A stretch of DNA of 57,577 nucleotides from Acidobacteriota bacterium (GTDB taxonomy: Bacteria > Acidobacteriota > Terriglobia > Terriglobales > Acidobacteriaceae): positions 197-57,773 of the forward strand of contig JAFDVW010000035.1 of NCBI GenBank assembly GCA_018268755.1. The letters run 5' to 3'. A model generated the notes under the pieces. The model was not told where the DNA came from. It searched no databases and saw only the letters and a program-made list of their open reading frames with translations. Every line of letters begins with the position of its first letter. Position 1 is the stretch's first letter. The position numbers were made by a program, and so were the translations under genes. Of this stretch, positions 53,704 through 57,577 are shown piece after piece.

Positions 53704-54828
53704 ATGCCTCCGCTGGCGCGGCGCAATCTGTTTCACGACAAGATTCGATTGACGGTCACACTGACCGGCATTGTCTTTGCCGTGGTGTTGATCGTGGTGG
53801 AGCTGGGGCTGTTTGTGGGCTTCACCGTCACTACTTCCAGCCTGGTGGACCACTCCGGCGCGGACTTGTGGGTGACCTCGAAGCACGTGCCCTATGTCGA
53901 GCTGGGCGTGCCCTTCAGCGAGCGCAAGCTGTATCAGGTGCGCGCCGTGCCCGGGGTCGCCGACGCGCAGAAGCTGATCGTCCGTTGGACGGACTGGAAG
54001 CGCCCCGACGGCCGCCAGGAATCGGTGCAGATCGTCGGCATCAACCCCGATGATCCCATGCCGATGCCCTGGAACCTGGTCGCCGGCAGCGTCGCCGACC
54101 TGAAGAAGCCGGACGCGGTCATCATGGACGAAGTCTACAAAGAGAAGCTGGGCGTGAAAGAGCTGGGCGAGCTGTTCGAGATTCGCGGCAAGCGGGCGCG
54201 CATTGTCGGCTTCACCCGCGGCATCCGCAGCTTCACCACGTCTCCGTATGTCTTTGCCACCTTCAAGCGGGCGCAGGAATACGCCTCCATCAACGACGAC
54301 CAGACGGTGTTCATTCTGGTGAAGGTTGCACCGGGCGCGGACTTAAAGCAGGTGCAGGCCAACATTGCGGACAGCGTGAAAGACGTGGAAGTGTTCACCA
54401 GCTCCGAGTTCAGCCGCATGACCCAGTTCTATTGGATGTTCACCACCGGCGCCGGCGTCGCCGTGCTGCTGGCCGCCGTGCTGGGCCTAGTGGTCGGTTT
54501 CGTCGTGGTGGCGCAGACCATCTACGCCACGACCATGGACCATCTGAAAGAGTTTGGGACCCTCAAGGCCATGGGCGCTCCCAACCGCTATGTGTACAAG
54601 GTGATCCTGACGCAGGCCGCGATCAGCGCGGTGCTGGGCTATGCCTTGGGCATGGTCGTCAGTGCCTTCGTGGTGCACGCCAGCCAGAAAGGCGGGGCGG
54701 CCATCCTGCTGCCGTGGCAGATGGCCATCGGCATGTTTTTCCTGACCCTGCTCATGTGCACCGGCGCAGCGCTGGTTTCGATCAGCAAAGTGACGCGGCT
54801 GGATCCCGCGATGGTGTTCAAGGGGTGA
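53704..54828 (+). CDS. ABC exporter permease, DevC-like (FtsX/MacB fold)
   Basis: A 374-residue inner-membrane protein. A first helix (about 20-42, TLTGIVFAVVLIVVELGLFV) is followed by a large periplasmic domain (about 45-270) and three C-terminal helices (VAVLLAAVLGLVVGFVVVAQ, ISAVLGYALGMVVSAFVV, AIGMFFLTLLMCTGAALV). This is the MacB/FtsX topology. LARRNLFHDKIRLTVTLTG and the cytoplasmic loop TMDHLKEFGTLKAMGAPN fit the DevC branch. The start ATG 53704 lies two bases after the tetR stop. It works with the ATPase and the adaptor that follow. Confidence 0.9.
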   Translation: MPPLARRNLFHDKIRLTVTLTGIVFAVVLIVVELGLFVGFTVTTSSLVDHSGADLWVTSKHVPYVELGVPFSERKLYQVRAVPGVADAQKLIVRWTDWKRPDGRQESVQIVGINPDDPMPMPWNLVAGSVADLKKPDAVIMDEVYKEKLGVKELGELFEIRGKRARIVGFTRGIRSFTTSPYVFATFKRAQEYASINDDQTVFILVKVAPGADLKQVQANIADSVKDVEVFTSSEFSRMTQFYWMFTTGAGVAVLLAAVLGLVVGFVVVAQTIYATTMDHLKEFGTLKAMGAPNRYVYKVILTQAAISAVLGYALGMVVSAFVVHASQKGGAAILLPWQMAIGMFFLTLLMCTGAALVSISKVTRLDPAMVFKG

Positions 54829-54863
54829 GGGTTCAGCGGTAACAGAGTTACAGGGGAAGAAAA

Positions 54864-55640
54864 ATGCAGCCAGCCATTGCCGTTCGTGAACTGACCAAGA
54901 CTTACGCGGAAGGGGCAGCCAGTGTGCCGGCCCTGCGCGGGGTTGATCTGGAGGTCCATCCCGGCGAGCTGGTGATGCTGGTCGGCCCTTCGGGCAGCGG
55001 CAAGACCACGCTGCTTTCCATCATGGGCTGCATTCTGTCGCCTACCTCGGGCAGCGTGCGCATCGCCGGCAAAGAGACCGGCCAGATGACGGAGAAAGAA
55101 CTGCCGCAGATTCGCCTGGAGCACATCGGATTTGTCTTTCAGGGATTCAATCTGTTTCCCACGCTGACCGCGGGCGAAAACGTGGAATTGATGCTTGACC
55201 TGAAAGGCGTGCGCGGCCCGGCGGCGGCCCGGCGTGCCCAGGAACTGCTGGCCCAGGTCGGCCTGGGCGGGAAGTACGCCAGCTTTCCTTCCGACCTGAG
55301 TGGCGGGCAGAAACAGCGGGTGGCCATTGCCCGGGCTCTGGCTGGCGATCCCGAGATCGTGTTGGCGGATGAGCCCACCGCTTCACTCGATTCGCACACC
55401 GGACGCACGGTGATGGAGATGATGCGGGACCTGGCACATGAACGCGGTCGCGCCGTGGTCATTGTGACCCACGATGCGCGGGTCATGGAGTTTGCCGACC
55501 GCACCATCCGCATTGAGGACGGCCTGATCGCGCCGTCCGCGGGGGAGAGTGCGAGTGGGCGGGATGTCCCGCTGGAGCACATCCGCCCCCATTTTGGGGA
55601 GTATGTCCACAACTGGCTGACGCCGCAACCCGCGCAGTAG
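54864..55640 (+). CDS. ABC exporter ATP-binding protein, DevA/LolD-like
   Basis: A 258-residue ATPase. Walker A is LVGPSGSGKTTLLSIMGC, the Q-loop is GFVFQGFNLFP, the signature is DLSGGQKQRVAIARALAGDP and Walker B is IVLADEPTASLDSHTG. The switch histidine is in VVIVTHDARVM. The sequence fits the MacB/LolD/DevA group that powers mechanotransmission-type exporters. A C-terminal extension of about 35 residues (ASGRDVPLEHIRPHFGEYVH) is not part of the core. It lies 35 bases after the permease gene. Confidence 0.95.
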   Translation: MQPAIAVRELTKTYAEGAASVPALRGVDLEVHPGELVMLVGPSGSGKTTLLSIMGCILSPTSGSVRIAGKETGQMTEKELPQIRLEHIGFVFQGFNLFPTLTAGENVELMLDLKGVRGPAAARRAQELLAQVGLGGKYASFPSDLSGGQKQRVAIARALAGDPEIVLADEPTASLDSHTGRTVMEMMRDLAHERGRAVVIVTHDARVMEFADRTIRIEDGLIAPSAGESASGRDVPLEHIRPHFGEYVHNWLTPQPAQ

Positions 55641-55668
55641 GGCGCATTTTTTTGCTGGAGCCATAATC

Positions 55669-56718
55669 ATGAAAAAGAAAACAGTCCTTCTCGGTACGGT
55701 GGTGTTGTTCATGCTGCTGGTTTCGTTGACCCTGTTCTCCAAGACCCGGACGAACCCGGCTTCCCCGCCGCCGGTCGACGCGGCGACATCCGGCCCGGCG
55801 ATGGGCGGGCTGGTGGCCGGGCCGGGGCGCGTCGAGCCGGTTTCTGAAGACATCAAGCTGGGCTCGGAGTTGAGTGGCAAGCTGAAAGCCGTGAACGTCG
55901 AAGAAGGCGATGCCATCCACCAGGGCCAGGTGCTGGCGGAGCTGGAGAATGACGACTACCGCGCCCAAGTGGCTTCGGCCGCTGCCGAAGTGCAGAGCAA
56001 GCAGGCCACACTGCGCAAGGTGCTGAACGGGGCGCGCCATCAGGAGCGGTCGGAGGCACTTTCTTCCGTGCGCGCGGCGCAGGCGGTCATGGACAACGCC
56101 CAGTCCGAGATGGAGCGCCGCCAGCGACTGTTCGAGGCCGGAGTGATCTCCCGCGAAGAGCTGGAGCGCTATGCGCGCGAATACAACGTGGCTAAGGCCC
56201 AACACCAGGAGATGGTGGAGCACCATTCCCTGGTCGATGATCACGCCCGCGAGGAAGACGTGGCCTTCGCCCAGGCCGATCTGAAGCTGGCCCAGGCCCG
56301 CCTCGAAGAAGCCAGGGCGAAGTATGAGAAGACTTTCATTAAGTCCCCGATCGATGGCACCGTATTGCGCAAGCATCACCGCAATGGGGAGAGCGTTTCG
56401 AACTCGTCTACCGTGCCGGATCCGGTGTTGACGATCGGCGATAAGAGCGTCTTGCGGGTGCGGGTGGATGTCGATGAGACCGACGTCAGCCAGGTGCGGG
56501 TCGGCCAGAAGGCCTACGTGACCGCCGATGCCTATGGCAAACAGAAATTCTGGGGACGGGTGGTGCAGGTGGGCGAGCAACTGGGCCCGAAAAATGTGCG
56601 CACCGATGAACCCACCGAGCGGGTGGACCGCAAGATCCTGGAGACTCTGGTGGAGCTGGATAAGGGCGCGGTTCTGCCCATGGGACTGCGGGTGGATGCC
56701 TACATTGAGGCGCGCTAG
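55669..56718 (+). CDS. HlyD/DevB-type periplasmic adaptor subunit
   Basis: A 349-residue membrane fusion protein. It has an N-terminal membrane anchor (about 6-24, TVLLGTVVLFMLLVSLTLFS), first lipoyl half (VNVEEGDAIHQGQVLAELEN), a long coiled-coil hairpin (about 95-205, RQRLFEAGVISREELERYA at the turn) and a second lipoyl half (IDGTVLRKHHRNGESV). A beta-barrel C-terminal domain follows. It should bridge the DevA/DevC pump to an outer-membrane channel; no TolC-like gene is in the window. It follows the ATPase gene by 28 bases and ends the operon. Confidence 0.93.
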   Translation: MKKKTVLLGTVVLFMLLVSLTLFSKTRTNPASPPPVDAATSGPAMGGLVAGPGRVEPVSEDIKLGSELSGKLKAVNVEEGDAIHQGQVLAELENDDYRAQVASAAAEVQSKQATLRKVLNGARHQERSEALSSVRAAQAVMDNAQSEMERRQRLFEAGVISREELERYAREYNVAKAQHQEMVEHHSLVDDHAREEDVAFAQADLKLAQARLEEARAKYEKTFIKSPIDGTVLRKHHRNGESVSNSSTVPDPVLTIGDKSVLRVRVDVDETDVSQVRVGQKAYVTADAYGKQKFWGRVVQVGEQLGPKNVRTDEPTERVDRKILETLVELDKGAVLPMGLRVDAYIEAR

Positions 56719-56764
56719 CCCGTACCGCGCGGCGTGTGGGGTGCACTGAGGCGCGGGCACGCCA

Positions 56765-56817
56765 CGGTTTGGCCCCAGGCGGGCGCGAGCGTCTCCCCCG
56801 TTTTTGGCCCCAAACCG
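56765..56817 (+). other. Inverted repeat downstream of the exporter operon
   Basis: CGGTTTGGCCCC (from 56765) and GGCCCCAAACCG (to 56817) can pair around a GC-rich interior containing CCCCCGTTTTTGG. It may act as a terminator insulating the rRNA promoter region, but lacks a clean terminal T-run. Confidence 0.4.
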
Positions 56818-56867
56818 GCTGTTTCCAGAGCTCAGACAGAGAAATTCCAAATTTGTGACGCCGCCCC

Positions 56868-56896
56868 TTGCATTTAAAAAATTCATCTGGTATAAA
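56868..56896 (+). promoter_or_regulatory. Strong promoter, probably rRNA operon P1
   Basis: TTGCAT (56868-56873), 17 bases, then TATAAA (56891-56896), with TGG directly before the -10 (extended -10). It is 625 bases upstream of 16S rRNA and nothing else downstream needs it. The rest of 56719-57520 carries no supported gene. Confidence 0.6.
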
Positions 56897-57267
56897 CAAA
56901 AACGTCGAGAGCAGTGTGTGGCTAGCCGGATTATTAGAAACTCTCGTCGCTGATCCGGCATCGAAAGCAAGTACAGGAACTCCTAATCGGAAAACCTGGA
57001 ATGAGCTCCGGCCACGGGGCTGTGATTCGGGGACAAAGCGCCTCGAAGGGTTTAAGCGGTTTTCGCAAGAACCTCCAAAAGATCTTTTCTTAACCGAGAG
57101 TCTTCCGTTCGTGCTCGTGCGTGTGTATCCGCGTGCCGATAGTTGATCGCAGTTCGTATTCGGCGGGTAGAGAATGGAAGATGGGTTCTGTTGTGCGCCC
57201 AAAATAGTCCCCGGCAGCACCGGCTTCCACTGTGGAAATTTCGTGGAAATCCTGTGTAGGCAATGGG

Positions 57268-57297
57268 TTGACAGGGGCCAGCAAGAACGGGTAGTTT
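57268..57297 (+). promoter_or_regulatory. Possible second rRNA promoter (P2)
   Basis: TTGACA (57268-57273) is followed after 18 bases by TAGTTT (57292-57297). The -35 is consensus but the -10 matches only three positions. Confidence 0.4.
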
Positions 57298-57381
57298 AAA
57301 AAGGTTTCGAGGACGGCTGGATTCGCTCTAGGGTGAACCGGCCGGACTGAAAGCGCGCCGCTCAGGCGGAAACGCGATTCG

Positions 57382-57394
57382 GTCTTTGACAACT
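57382..57394 (+). promoter_or_regulatory. boxA-like antitermination element
   Basis: GTCTTTGACAACT resembles rRNA leader boxA sequences (TTCTTTGAAAACT type) that recruit NusB/NusE. It lies about 130 bases before 16S. The TTGACA within it has no -10 partner, so a promoter is less likely. Confidence 0.5.
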
Positions 57395-57493
57395 AGGTTG
57401 AACGTGCCAGTCGTGAGAAGTAAGAAAATGTTCGGGCTCAAGTCCGAGCGTACTCACAAGATAGTCTTCCTGCGCTACGGTGCAGAGAAGGCG

Positions 57494-57514
57494 ATTTGTT
57501 CATTCCGAACAAAT
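57494..57514 (+). other. Hairpin in the pre-16S leader
   Basis: A perfect 8-bp stem ATTTGTTC/GAACAAAT with loop ATTCC ends about six bases before mature 16S. It may guide folding or processing of the precursor. Confidence 0.55.
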
Positions 57515-57520
57515 TTCAGG

Positions 57521-57577
<57 letters not shown>

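Noticed and set aside
56868..57146. 92-residue frame in the rRNA leader
   Set aside because: It begins at the -35 element of a strong promoter, lacks a ribosome site and shows no domain.
57386..57391. TTGACA as a -35 element close to 16S
   Set aside because: No acceptable -10 lies 16-18 bases downstream; the surrounding GTCTTTGACAACT fits boxA better.

Overview
The window is a 57.6-kb, GC-rich chromosomal segment, most likely from an Acidobacteriota genome of the Terriglobia (subgroup 1 type). The grounds are the 16S rRNA start at the right edge (the AATCAACGCTGGCGGCGTGC context), a LysW-like protein, secreted carboxypeptidase-regulatory-like proteins, abundant palindromic intergenic repeats and the overall gene set. 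No phage, insertion sequence with a transposase, CRISPR array or tRNA gene was recognised. Most genes are housekeeping.

Layout. 1-6.5 kb (+): the 3' two thirds of rpoC, a YihY-type membrane protein, pyruvate kinase, an ABM-fold protein and an alpha/beta hydrolase. 6.6-8.9 kb (-): rhomboid protease and a secreted M28 peptidase. 9-10.7 kb (+): LysW-like protein, two small secreted proteins and LemA. 10.8-12.7 kb (-): ribosomal protein S1. 13.1-14.7 kb (+): HIT protein and a Tat-exported aldo/keto reductase. 14.7-18.5 kb (-): DNA ligase and a TPR protein. 18.7-19.6 kb (+): lipid kinase. 19.8-26.6 kb (-): GltX, a 1412-residue secreted multidomain protein and a bicupin. 26.6-32.2 kb (+): RNase HI, TldD, PmbA/TldE and two small membrane proteins. 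32.2-37.5 kb (-): FtsH, an HPRT-like protein, TilS and an ICL/PEP-mutase family enzyme. 38.4-39.9 kb (-): radical SAM and ACT proteins. 40.4-48.2 kb (-): racemase, amidohydrolase, adenosine deaminase, amino acid permease, an unlisted 53-residue basic protein and PcrA/UvrD helicase. 48.8-52.8 kb: esterase, phenylalanine hydroxylase, DUF971 and DUF416-like proteins. 53-56.7 kb (+): a TetR-controlled DevBCA-type export operon. 56.9-57.6 kb: leader and start of an rRNA operon.

The most interesting signals are four. (1) The HPRT homologue between tilS and ftsH has lost nearly all PRPP and magnesium-binding residues while keeping the fold and the tilS-hpt-ftsH order, which suggests a regulatory pseudoenzyme. 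(2) A four-copy, roughly 180-bp tandem array at 37588-38312 is built as an A-B-A-B higher-order repeat; every unit has four hairpins, and the loops of the first and last stay complementary between copies. (3) A second tandem array (about 78 bp x 4) sits against the 5' end of tilS, and a related palindrome is inserted in frame inside rnhA. (4) A tandem dyad operator TTAACGNTGTTAA overlaps the -10 element of the tetR-devCAB promoter.

Intergenic space is dominated by at least four families of short palindromic or MITE-like repeats. Several have paired ends like REP doublets, implying an active mobiliser elsewhere in the genome.
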